Assembly: GCA_037952775.1 (NCBI GenBank)
Contig: JBANAY010000004.1
Location: 12,648,001 to 12,712,000, forward strand
Direction of reading: 5' to 3'
Source: Clonostachys chloroleuca
Taxonomy: Eukaryota > Ascomycota > Sordariomycetes > Hypocreales > Bionectriaceae
DNA length: 64,000 nucleotides
Part shown: positions 47,570 to 57,253 of the stretch, piece by piece
How the letters are laid out: the number at the start of each line of letters is the position of its first letter
Numbering within the stretch: position 1 is the first letter of the stretch
Translations under genes and position numbers: made by a program
The notes under the pieces: model-generated
Database searches by the model: none
What the model was told of the DNA's origin: nothing
Seen by the model: only the letters and a program-made list of their open reading frames with translations

Positions 47570-48191
47570 GGGTTAAGACTCCATGAAGGAATCACACTGA
47601 TCATGTTATACATCCATTTGGTCAAATTATATACCATTCTCTTGGCGTCATTTCCGAACTCGGAAGATCTATTGTTTGATACACATCCGTTCATATTCAG
47701 TTAAATATTTAGAGTCTACCCTGGAAGGGCGTATTATTTACATACTGTACAGCCTTTGCGACAACAGCACATGCTAATTCAATCCTAGATTACTGTCGCA
47801 TCAGGTCTTTTTATTTTATTTTTATTGATAAACATGTGGACTGTGAAACTAAATGCAAGAACTCATATAATATCCTTTATAAGTTCGTGAGCGCTGTGTG
47901 GGTATTTTTTGTCTGGAGAGATCCAACACCTAAGGTAGCTTGCATATTCAATTGATGCCTTCAAGGGTCAATAATTGCGCTGCTTTGGGAAGTCGCCGAT
48001 TTTTCTCGCCCAAAATACGAGAACGTGAATCTTTGGATTTCGAGGTTCTATTTAGGCAGCCGTATTCCTTCAGACTTTATTCACACCATTTGATCTTGAT
48101 TCGTACTCTGCCACTATTACAAGGCATCTGTTGCGAGATGAGCAACACCCTCACCTAGCACTAGTTTTCTTCTAGAATTATCCCGAAGGAG
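47570..48191. other. Intergenic, AT-rich
   Basis: About 620 bp between two plus-strand genes. It holds the ZIP 3' region and the HET gene promoter. No further feature was recognised. Confidence 0.45.
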
Positions 48192-50237
48192 ATGTCTATA
48201 AATCTATTACCAAAATTGCCTCCGTTTCTCTTGTCGACACCTCGAATTAATGAAATGGCGCAGGAGTTGGAAACGCCTTTGGATTTTCACTCCCAACAAT
48301 TCCGACTTTTCACACTCTCGCCTTCGGGTGATAAAGATTCCCCCATTGAAGGCTCCATCCAGAGAACGAACTTCAATGATGCAGCTCCTTTCGAAGTTTT
48401 GTCTTATGTGCGCGAGAGCTCCAAACTTATGAATCTGATATACATTGACCAGGAGGCCGTGCTCGTTCCGGCGAATGTCGGAGCTGCTCTTCGCAGGTTG
48501 CGCTACCACAATGAGCCCCGACATCTCTGGGTCGACTTTATTTGCGTAGACCAGCGGTCGCTGTCTGAGCGCTCCTTTTATATCAGGTTTATGAAGACGA
48601 TATTGAGGAAGTGCGTTCGCGTATTGGTATGGCTTGGGCCAAACCTCACCCCACCAGGCGAACCCTCAACGGCAAGCGAAGAAGATGTTGGGAAAGGCCT
48701 GCAGCTGATGGAGAGAGTCTGCAACAAGGATCCTTCATTGCTTCAAGATTTAGAGCTGCAAGGCCTCGAGGCGTATCGACCGTATCGAGCTGCGGACGGG
48801 ATTACCGACCCGGAACTTGAAGCAAAAATTGATCTCCATGTCACGAGGCTCGTGACCCTAGAGCAGCAGCAGGACTTGGAAAATGCTCTTCAAAACCCAC
48901 CTGCATGGAAGGATTTGTGGACTATCCGGGATATCTGTCTTGCGCCGCAAGTTCACCTCTTCGCAGGCTCACACGTTGTGGACTGGGCTAAAATTGAGGA
49001 TTTCCTGGACGATGGTTCATACGCAAAGACAATCTATGGGCAAGACCACATCTGGGGAAAGGGTTGGATATTGTCCCTCATGATGAAGATGGTCGCCGAA
49101 ATTTACCACCAGAGACAAATCATGAGAAATGTTCTTGCAGGGTCAGTAGTGCAGTCAGAGCAGTCACTGCTAGCAGTAATGGAACAATTCCGTTTTGTTG
49201 AGACGGCGGACCCGAGGAACCTGATTCACAGCATGATAAACCTTGCGACGGACATGGATGATCTCAAGATCGACTACGGAGACTCCCTTGGAAGATTATT
49301 CTCAAATCTGACGGAGCTACTCATCAATCGCGATGAGAACTTAAACGTCATATCTCTAGGCCCTTGGAGGTCTTTCTCAGCCGACACGTTTGATCGCTGC
49401 TATGGTTACTCTATTACCAGCCCAACAGGGGAGAAGCCTTCTTGGGCTGCCAACTTTCAAAAAAGCCCCCATGGGCGTCTATTTCCGCACAATTGTCCCT
49501 ATAAAGCTGGGCGACCTTCCTGCGAGGTCCCATGCCGTGTAATCGACGGCAAGGTACTTGTTGCCAAGGGTGTAAAGCTCGGGCGTGTGGGAAAGATCAA
49601 ACAATCCGACTACGATTACCAAAAGGGGATGGACTGGATTAACCCCGAGGGCGGGCCACGAGTTATGAGAAAAGATAGCCTGCCTGTGGAATACCTTGAT
49701 CTGTACCTTGATGATCGGGCCGTTCTGACGGAATCAGACGCAACAACTCAGGAATACGTGACTGGCGAATCTTACTTCAGAGCCTTCTGGCGCACTTTGG
49801 TGATGGACTGCGGATCACCTCCTACAATTCGACTCACAGCGCGACAGATCGAGTCGGAAGACGCTATAGTGCGTGCAGAGTGGCCTCGGAGGATACTCGA
49901 CATGGAAACCCATGGCTCAGTCTCGGTAAAGGAGCCATGCTTTTCTGATCGTAAAATCAACACGATGTGGAATATGGTGTACTTCAATTGGACATTTAGC
50001 ATGACTGAAAATGGCTTGTACGTTATGCTTGTTCCTCCAGCTCGGGAGGGGGACATCATCGCGTGTTTGGATGGCTGTCTGGTGCCACTGGTACTTCGTC
50101 CAACAGAAGGAGCCAAGGAACATTTTGAAATTATTACATTCGCTTATGTACATGGCTTCATGGACGGAGAAGCCACCAATTCATTGGTTCTGCAGGAGAA
50201 GTTGGGATTACAGGAGCAGGAGATCTGGTTAGTATAA
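48192..50237 (+). CDS. Heterokaryon-incompatibility (HET) domain protein
   Basis: Member of the large HET family linked to non-self recognition and cell death when incompatible hyphae fuse. It is a single exon of 681 residues if read from 48192; MAQELETPLDFHSQQ at 48255 is an alternative start. The HET domain spans about residues 50-200: APFEVLSYV, VPANVGAALRRLRY, HLWVDFICVDQ, then KCVRVLVWLGP. The usual SYVWG and DAICINQ blocks are changed to SYVRES and DFICVDQ. The middle region is a typical long HET extension without a named domain. The C-terminus includes GDIIACLDGCLVPLVLRP, the common closing module in these proteins. No NACHT, TPR or WD40 is attached. Confidence 0.9.
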   Translation: MSINLLPKLPPFLLSTPRINEMAQELETPLDFHSQQFRLFTLSPSGDKDSPIEGSIQRTNFNDAAPFEVLSYVRESSKLMNLIYIDQEAVLVPANVGAALRRLRYHNEPRHLWVDFICVDQRSLSERSFYIRFMKTILRKCVRVLVWLGPNLTPPGEPSTASEEDVGKGLQLMERVCNKDPSLLQDLELQGLEAYRPYRAADGITDPELEAKIDLHVTRLVTLEQQQDLENALQNPPAWKDLWTIRDICLAPQVHLFAGSHVVDWAKIEDFLDDGSYAKTIYGQDHIWGKGWILSLMMKMVAEIYHQRQIMRNVLAGSVVQSEQSLLAVMEQFRFVETADPRNLIHSMINLATDMDDLKIDYGDSLGRLFSNLTELLINRDENLNVISLGPWRSFSADTFDRCYGYSITSPTGEKPSWAANFQKSPHGRLFPHNCPYKAGRPSCEVPCRVIDGKVLVAKGVKLGRVGKIKQSDYDYQKGMDWINPEGGPRVMRKDSLPVEYLDLYLDDRAVLTESDATTQEYVTGESYFRAFWRTLVMDCGSPPTIRLTARQIESEDAIVRAEWPRRILDMETHGSVSVKEPCFSDRKINTMWNMVYFNWTFSMTENGLYVMLVPPAREGDIIACLDGCLVPLVLRPTEGAKEHFEIITFAYVHGFMDGEATNSLVLQEKLGLQEQEIWLV

Positions 50238-50734
50238 GGATTCCGTTCCTGAGGTTTATCGCTGAAAGCAACCTCATATGGACTGTGAATTCGATGGAGG
50301 ATCGGTTTTGAGCATGATTACCTGTTTAGGATTGGGTAGGTAGGCGTGCTGCGAGGACGACTGACCAGGAAGGTGCGGCTACAGAGTTTAGTGGGAAGGC
50401 ACCTCCGGGTACAGGTACTTGGCCCTGATTTCGCTCAGAATCAGGCAGACTTGTCATCGCCCTTCAGACCCATGCTCAACCTTGTGGTTTGTCTTGGTCC
50501 AGTATCCGGCCGAATTACCGACCCACAAGTCTTTGACTTGGCCTAATCTCTGATAGGTCAGCATTTTAGAATCCACTCTAGGGTTTGTGGCCCCACACAA
50601 GGGCAAGTGCACGAATTTGTCGACCACCAACTTCCCTGAAACTTTTTGTGAACTTCACGACTCGACCATCACCAAACGCACCAAGCACCCCATCCTTTCC
50701 CCGACCACCCACCTCTTCAAACAATACCGCAAAA
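50238..50734. other. Intergenic, RPS19 promoter
   Basis: About 500 bp. No gene is seen. It carries the telo-box-like motif listed separately and a pyrimidine-rich leader before the RPS19 ATG. Confidence 0.5.
50578..50586 (-). promoter_or_regulatory. Telo-box-like motif in the RPS19 promoter
   Basis: CTAGGGTTT on the plus strand (AAACCCTAG on the minus) lies about 150 bp upstream of the RPS19 start. AACCCTA-type boxes are bound by Tbf1-like factors that control ribosomal protein genes in many fungi. The match is exact but short. Confidence 0.45.
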
Positions 50735-51569
50735 ATGGCTGGCGGAGTTGGCGTTCGCGATGTTGATGTAGGTTCACCTTGAAGATGCCGATGAGCATGC
50801 ACAGCACACAATCCAAAAAAATCTCCTCGATCCCACGACGACCCCTCGAGACGACACCCGACTCTTTATTGTTTCAAATCCGAAGATGAAGCTGAACCAC
50901 CGCCGCTGCTTCCGATTGCAGCGATGCTTGCGCTTGAGCAACGAGGAATAGCAATTGCTGCAATCCGGCAGCGGGCGTGAGAGAGACGCTCGTTTTTAGA
51001 AATGGCATATGGAGGAGCAGGCGCGAGGGGGTCGCAAGACTTCTGAAGACGGAATCATGCTAATGGGTATTTGTCAATCAGGCGCAAAAGTTCATCAACG
51101 CCTATGCTGCGTTCCTGAAGCGTCAGGGCAAGCTGCCCATCCCTGGTAAGTTTTTTTCTGTTTCCCCTCTTTCGCCATCATCAAACCCTCAGCCGCTGAC
51201 CGTCCCCAAGGTTGGGTTGACACCGTCAAGACTGGTCACGCCAAGGAGCTCCCTCCTCTGGACATCGACTGGTTCTACGTCCGTGCTGCTTCCATCGCCC
51301 GTCACGTATACCTCCGCAAGACTGTCGGTGTCGGCCGTCTTCGCAAGGTCCACGGTACCGCCAAGAACCGCGGCAACCGCCCCTCTCACCACTACGACGC
51401 CTCCGGCTCCGTCGACCGCAAGGTCCTCCAGGCCCTTGAGAAGATCGGCGTCGTTGAGCAGGACGAGGAGAAGGGTGGCCGCCGCATCACCCAGGCCGGC
51501 CAGCGTGATTTGGACCGTATCGCCCAGACCACTGCTGAGGCCGAGGAGGAGGATGAGGATGACGAGTAA
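50735..51569 (+). CDS. RPS19: 40S ribosomal protein S19 (eS19)
   Basis: Component of the small ribosomal subunit head; needed for 18S rRNA maturation. Exons 50735-50767, 51082-51145 and 51211-51569 join in frame to 151 residues. MAGGVGVRDVDAQKFINAYA and FLKRQGKLPIPGWVDTVKTG are typical; WFYVRAASIARHVYLR, GVGRLRKVHGTAKNRG and ALEKIGVVEQ are family blocks. The acidic C-terminal tail (EAEEEDEDDE) is common in fungi. The first exon is only 33 bp. The first intron is 314 bp, several times longer than most introns here, as is common in ribosomal protein genes. Codon use is strongly biased to C-ending codons, as expected for high expression. Confidence 0.97.
50914..50965. repeat. Hairpin inside RPS19 intron 1
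   Basis: GATTGCAGC at 50914-50922 is perfectly complementary to GCTGCAATC at 50957-50965, with extra partial pairing inside. It lies in the middle of the long first intron. No convincing C/D box pair was seen around it. Confidence 0.5.
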
Positions 51570-52386
51570 ATATGAACTTGACGGCATTTTCTAACGCGGG
51601 TGCAAAAAAGTTTCGTGGGAAGGGACCCACGTGAACAATTTGGGCGTACGGTCTTAGATTTTTTCGGCATATATGAATGAGATTCCCCCTGATTTGGGTT
51701 CATTCTGTTTGCTCAATTGGACTCGTCCATGTTGACTAAAAGCTTGCTCCTACTGTGATACCTGTCTTGACTGTTTACTATGCTTGTAGCGTTGGGAGAC
51801 CTCCTGTCCTTCATAAGACCATCTCTCGTCTCACGAAATTTGTGGGCCGTTGATAGTCGTAGGTCAACCCAAAGTAGTAAGTCGCAACTTCGTCTCCTGT
51901 GGAGAGGCAGACCTTCGACAACTCAAGTGAGAATTGCCATTGGCTTACCAACTTTATATCGAAGAGCTCAACTAGCTCATGCGACGAGCCCGGCACAGAA
52001 TGTCTTCAGAACCTCTTCACTTTTCCCTCGGGCTCAGCTGCAGCCAGCCAGCTACGAGTATGGTGATGCCCTCACTTTTCTCTAATCCAGATCACTATCG
52101 ATAGCTTCACCTTTATTCACTCTTGAACTAGGTGTCTCATTACTCAATTTCATTTGTGTGTTCTCTACCTGTATCTCGAAAATTGTCTGTTTACTCAAGG
52201 GTGTGTATATTTGCATATGTTGTTTGGCATATTGTTCTCAGGCAACATCCATTCACTAACGCACTTACCACAGTTGAGGAGCAACGCACGAGCTGCCCCG
52301 GCCAAGCAACTCGTCAACAAGGCCAACACCAAAATTGATTCCTCACTTTTGCTACCCGATTTATTTTTAATGACGAGACGACCAAC
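51570..52386. other. Intergenic
   Basis: About 815 bp between RPS19 and the deaminase-like gene, both on the plus strand. No further gene was recognised. Confidence 0.45.
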
Positions 52387-54021
52387 ATGTCTCTAGATGT
52401 CAATACAGACGAAGAGTTGCTCGACTTCACGCCATCATTCCGTATCGCAAACCCTGCCTTTTACTTCCACCACATCGTGAACCCCGACGAAGCGACGCTG
52501 ACTGTCGAGGTCCTGGGCCCCAATCTGGGCTTCACATTTGGTCACAAGAGGGCGAAGGAGATTGCAAGCCGCGCTCACATCAACAACATCCTCACGAATA
52601 AGACAACCGGTTTCCTCACCCTGGTGGGGAGCCAACAAAGGATGATTCTCGCTTGGTCCGAGAGCGGCCACGGATGCGGAAAGATGGGAGACATTCTGGA
52701 CGTCCCAAGCGAAGGGCACGAAGGTGCTGCTCTCCCTAATGCCATATGGACCCGGAGGGGGATACACCTCGCAAAACTCATGGGTTTAGCCTTCGCCTCG
52801 CCCTTCGACAATCCAGGAGCGCGCACCATGACTGTGCAGGAGAGGCTCGCCCGGAGGGGCGTCTACCAGGGCGGCCATGTCGAGGTCAAACTGGCGACGT
52901 ATGCAATCTTTGCCATGCTGGAGTTCTTCGGCATCACTGAAGATCTTAACAATGTGACTAGACGCCACCTGGAACAGCTGAAAACTGCGTCTTGTACGGA
53001 TAGGAGCCGGCCGCGATTCGAGATTTACTTTTCGCGCAAGAATTGTGCACGCTGCGGGCTGTTTGCCCAGGCACTTGAAGAGATCACTGGTATCTCCATG
53101 AAACTGTGTTGGAAGGAAAGACTGGTCCAAAAAGAATATCCGAAGAGGAAAAATCGACCTTACTCTCTATTTCAGAGGCGAGCTGCAGTAACGGAACCAG
53201 AAGCAACCGCTGGTGACGAACAAATGGTCATAGATGTGGATCAAGACTCCGACATCGAGGATGACGACGGTGGCTGCGTTGAAGAAGATGAAGACGAGAT
53301 AATGACTATCGATCTCACGCTTGATCCATCTGCCATCGACCTGACTGGGGGAGATGATTGCGAACCCATGCCTACGGTCGACCTGACTGCAGACCCGGCT
53401 GTGGCAACCCCGGGGCCGCCTGCTGATAATAACGACAATAGAGTGGATGACTATGTGAGCGGCCTGGCATACTGTGTAGGCCAGTTCGGCGAGGCAGCCA
53501 CTCCAGCGCGGATCGCAATTGTAGATCTCGCTAGACTAATGAAAGCCCATCGGGGGGCTCAAGCAACGGCCAGCGTCAGAAAGCCCCTGCCTGCCACAGA
53601 GGTAACTGAGGAACCCGAGTTTCTCCTCGGTCAGCCTGTCTCGTCGATAGAGAGAATACTAGGCTCAAGGCCGGTCCGGGCTCCCCAGGCTACGCCAATC
53701 TTGAGGCGAACATCGGCTCAACCCATCAGCCCACCCTTAACACCACAATCCCCCGAGATGCCTCTAGATCAAGCTTCGTCAGAAGATGGGTCTTCTTCTA
53801 ACGAGAGTATTCCATCGAGCCTTTCTCTGCGAACACCCCCACCATCCCAGCGAAAGGAATGGAGAGCGGCGCATCAGGATGCTGCCATTGAAACGCCAAC
53901 AAGAGCTCCCCGGGGCACACTTCCCTTTGTCACGTATTATTCCAAGGTCAACGAGGACACAATCTCTCAGGAGGATGAGGAGATGACAACCGGATGGCTA
54001 GATGCTCCATCGCCGTTCTAG
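52387..54021 (+). CDS. Deaminase-like protein with tandem SUMO-interacting motifs
   Basis: A 544-residue single-exon protein of a fungal family I recognise only as uncharacterised. Residues 20-250 form a globular part with ESGHGCGKMGD (about 92-102), GHVEVKLATYAIFAML (H164, E166) and FEIYFSRKNCARCGLFAQAL (C220, C223). An HxE followed by a CxxC is the zinc-site signature of the cytidine deaminase superfamily, as in the OTT_1508-like fungal branch; assignment is by motif only. Residues about 278-335 are acidic and hold MVIDVDQDSD, TIDLTLD, AIDLTGGDD and TVDLTAD, close matches to SUMO-interacting motifs. The rest is Pro/Ser-rich and disordered. Probably nuclear. The start MSLDVNTDEELLDF is the only reasonable one. 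Confidence 0.78.
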   Translation: MSLDVNTDEELLDFTPSFRIANPAFYFHHIVNPDEATLTVEVLGPNLGFTFGHKRAKEIASRAHINNILTNKTTGFLTLVGSQQRMILAWSESGHGCGKMGDILDVPSEGHEGAALPNAIWTRRGIHLAKLMGLAFASPFDNPGARTMTVQERLARRGVYQGGHVEVKLATYAIFAMLEFFGITEDLNNVTRRHLEQLKTASCTDRSRPRFEIYFSRKNCARCGLFAQALEEITGISMKLCWKERLVQKEYPKRKNRPYSLFQRRAAVTEPEATAGDEQMVIDVDQDSDIEDDDGGCVEEDEDEIMTIDLTLDPSAIDLTGGDDCEPMPTVDLTADPAVATPGPPADNNDNRVDDYVSGLAYCVGQFGEAATPARIAIVDLARLMKAHRGAQATASVRKPLPATEVTEEPEFLLGQPVSSIERILGSRPVRAPQATPILRRTSAQPISPPLTPQSPEMPLDQASSEDGSSSNESIPSSLSLRTPPPSQRKEWRAAHQDAAIETPTRAPRGTLPFVTYYSKVNEDTISQEDEEMTTGWLDAPSPF

Positions 54022-54394
54022 AACGGATTATGCACCTGAGTCCGCATGCCATCGTCACGAACCGGACATGTTCTATTCAGTCATTCTTTCCATCTACCAA
54101 TAGGCATTCCACCATAGCATTACTTGCAGGAATATTTCAGTGTTTTTAATTTTAATCTGGGAAGGTTTGGTGTTGCTCCGCTTCATAGTATAGGATCAAT
54201 CATGATATCCCTGCAACATTTCCTTTCTATTCTTAGCTCACCTAGGCCAGAATCAAACGTCTAATTCTATGCCTCTTTTACATTGTTCAAAACTCCATCA
54301 TTGCCCAATGCTAGTGTATGCAGTGTATGTATGACCATCTGGTACGAGCTAAATCACGACGAACACCCCGCTTGGAGATACTCCTTTAACTTTT
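54022..54394. other. Convergent intergenic region
   Basis: About 370 bp holding the 3' ends of the deaminase-like and PXB-protein genes. Nothing else was recognised. Confidence 0.5.
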
Positions 54395-56616
54395 CTATCT
54401 GCCTGGCCCGCCAATCTCCTGTAGAATCTTCAAGAACCCGGGCCCCATCTCACTGACAACGACGCTCACATCGGGCGCAGCTGGACCAGCCGCCTTCTTG
54501 GGCAGGGGCGGGACCTCCTGCTTATTTCCGATGATGCTGGTCTTGCCTAATGCTAGAGTGTGTTTGACATCTTTACCCTTTCTCACCGGCCCGACAACGT
54601 TCTCCGGGGTGATGTCGGTTTCGTCTAGTAGAGCGTGCCACCGGTGGAGGTAGTTTCCGGGGCCGGTCTGGCTGTTCTTCTCGGACTCTGAGTCTGCCGT
54701 GGAATCCAAGAGGTGTTGAAAGCTTTCCCTCGAGATTTCCGTGAGGTTAGCAAGGTAGCTGGCCTGGGCGTCGAGGGCTGTCTGGACCTCCTTTTGAGTC
54801 GATTCGGGCAGCGACCGGAAGAGGCTCTCCAGGCGAGCGTCCATATCACTCTTGTCTTTCTCCTTCTCATCATCCAACTTCTCGCCTTCAGAGGGCTGCT
54901 GCGCCGGCTTCTGCTGGAACCTGGCAAACGAGTCTACTGCCCACGCCTCCAGTTCGCTCCAGACCCCGGGGCATTTGCTCGCGACGTCGTGGATCCACGT
55001 GTACAGGAACCCTCTGTTCTTCCTCAGAAGTTCCACGTAGTCCTCCACGCTTGCCGGCCGCACCTCTCCGTTTGCATCCGTCTTTGGTTTCGACGCTTTG
55101 ATGAACTCATCGATGAATATTTGCACGCCATCCAAGTACTCCTTCAGATCCACCCCTGTGTGAACCATGCTGATAAAGGGCTCGTAGATGTGCACCACAT
55201 CCCGCACCACCTGCGAAAACAGATCTGGCTGCTGACGACACAGCGCCGCCGTGATTCCATCACGGTCGTGGATGGAGAGGAGGGCAGAGTAGTATTCCAG
55301 GCATTGCGCATGCTGCTCCTCAGTCAGATCGGTGTCGTTCTCCGTCAGAATCGTCGTGATGATCGACTGCCTCTTGTGCATGCTTATAGCCCGCGCCGCC
55401 TCGTGCTGCATGCGACTCTTCTCGTCGATGAACTGCCTGATGGATTTGAGCATGTCCTCGTCCGGCCGATCTTTTGCCTTGCTCTTCTCGACCTTTTCCG
55501 CCGTCTTGCGGAACTCGGCAGCGTCCCAGGAGAGGATAAGGGAGATGATTCGTTGGAAAAGGTTCATCCCGTCGTCAGCATTGGTGGTCAGTCCAAAGTA
55601 GTTGGTGATGCCGCCAATGCTGACCTTGGCCAGCATTAGTCTGGTCATGCCGTTGATCATAGTCGCTACGTTGCTTATGCGTAACGTCTGTTTGACCATC
55701 TTGTAGGGAACGAGATTATGAAGGTTCTGAATCAACTGAAGGAGGTACTGGCCTTCAGGCGACAGGACAAATATTTGATGCAAGAATGTAGCAACGCTAT
55801 AAGTAATAGCAGGCGGTTAGAGCAACATGGCAGATAAGGGTGGAAAGATTAACTTACTAGATGATGGCATATTGCACAGCAGCTTTCGAGGCGGGTGAGA
55901 AGCCTTCTAAATCGTCCGTCTCAACCATATGGTCGCACATCTTCTTGACGAGATCCCCGTAGACGAGACGATGCACAATCTCATCAAACGCCCTCTCCAG
56001 GTCTTCGGCCTTTTGCAGGTCATACTCCTTCTTCTTAGACTCGCCGTTGGAGGCAAAAGTCCGCTTCTTGAGCCCCCCAAGGCGCCCCTTCCCAGCATCT
56101 CAAGAAGAGAACTCGACCCCGTCGCCAGTGTCTTCCGGAGGCCCAGTGCACCCTTGTCATAACTCTCAGACAACTCCGCCTCGGCAAGCTTTGATAAGAT
56201 CCCTTGAATCTTGACCGACCAGAAGTCCCGAGGCAGTTCTCGCAGCCAGGGCAGCCGCAGCGCAAACCTTGTGAACAGCGTCTGCAGCACGGGCGAGGTC
56301 GAGGGCGGCCGGTCCTTCTCGCCGTCTACCTCGCCGTTGGTCCCCGCTCCAGCCTCCGTGGATTTCTTCTCCTCGCCAGGAGGCACAGGGGTCCTGGAGC
56401 GTGACCGAGGGGTGTTGCGTCCCGAACCAGCAGGCGTCGTGGAGGCACTCCGCCCTGGAGGAGGGGGATGACGGTTTCACTGCTGAAGGGGAAGCCATAA
56501 CCGGTGACGCCGTCCGGATATTTGAAGTTTTCAATCTCGGAGTACGTCTCGCTGTGCGATAAAATGTCAAACAGGGCGTGCCGTTGCTCAGATGTAAGAG
56601 TGGCTGAGGCGGGCAT
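54395..56616 (-). CDS. PXB/DUF3818 protein (two 1-base frameshifts)
   Basis: Fungal protein related to PX-domain proteins such as yeast Ypr097w, probably acting at membranes in lipid or vesicle traffic. Exon 1 is 55858-56616 and exon 2 is 54395-55796 (GTAAGT...TATAG). The PX-associated N-terminus begins ATLTSEQRHALFDILSHSET. The DUF3818-like region includes FVLSPEGQYLLQLIQNLHN, YKMVKQTLRISNVATMINGM and DDGMNLFQRIISLILSWD. No PX domain itself is visible. Frame breaks fall in the five-G run at 56463-56467 and the six-C run at 56073-56078. One base restored at each gives 720 residues with no stop. Both look like homopolymer errors rather than decay, because the rest is clean. Confidence 0.85.
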
Positions 56617-57253
56617 GATGGTGATGAATAACTGGGCCCTCGATCAGAGGATCATAGGCGGGGTTGTCAAGTTGTCAAGACTCAACAGCTCCGCCCAAAC
56701 ACCTGGACAAGAACTAGGTATCAGGAAAGAAATGCGTGATTTATCATGAGCTTCAGCTCCTCAGACAGAGGTTGGAGCTGGGAAAGCAGTAACCAAATGA
56801 ATGTGAGCTGGCTGTGTCACCTTCAAAAAATCAGGGGTGTGACCAAGTCAGTGACGAAGTTGATCGTCACTAAGCGAACCGCTATGCATGACGCACTACC
56901 CTAGAGCTGAGAGCACATCTTCAACCTGGCTGACCAACTTACTTTTTCCAACACCACTTAAAAGACTACTACAAAGGAAATTATACAGCAGAGATTATTA
57001 GTCGATCCCTTTGACATTAGCATATAACCAGACAAAGAGTTACATGCTAGTGCCAAAGCTTTACGACGACGCACGACATAACAGAATCCTCTGTCAAACA
57101 GGGCAATGCTGTATTCATACATCTTAATTCAACTACAAAGTCCGAAGCAATAATATCAGAAACGAATGGGGAAGTGGAAATCAAAAGGATGTACATATCC
57201 CAACTGAAGGTCTGGACTCGTGCTTTTAGTCCTCTATGACCTACTCAGAAACA
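56617..57253. other. Intergenic with small palindrome
   Basis: About 640 bp upstream of the PXB-protein gene. An inverted repeat GTGACGA...TCGTCAC lies at 56851-56870, about 235 bp upstream of the start codon. Nothing else was recognised. Confidence 0.45.

Noticed and set aside
50768..51081. C/D-box snoRNA in the RPS19 intron
   Set aside because: GATGA- and CTGA-like strings exist but no proper C/D pair with a terminal stem was found.
54713..55639. 308-residue open frame on the plus strand
   Set aside because: It is antisense to the PXB/DUF3818 gene, whose frame carries the recognisable domains and correct splice sites.
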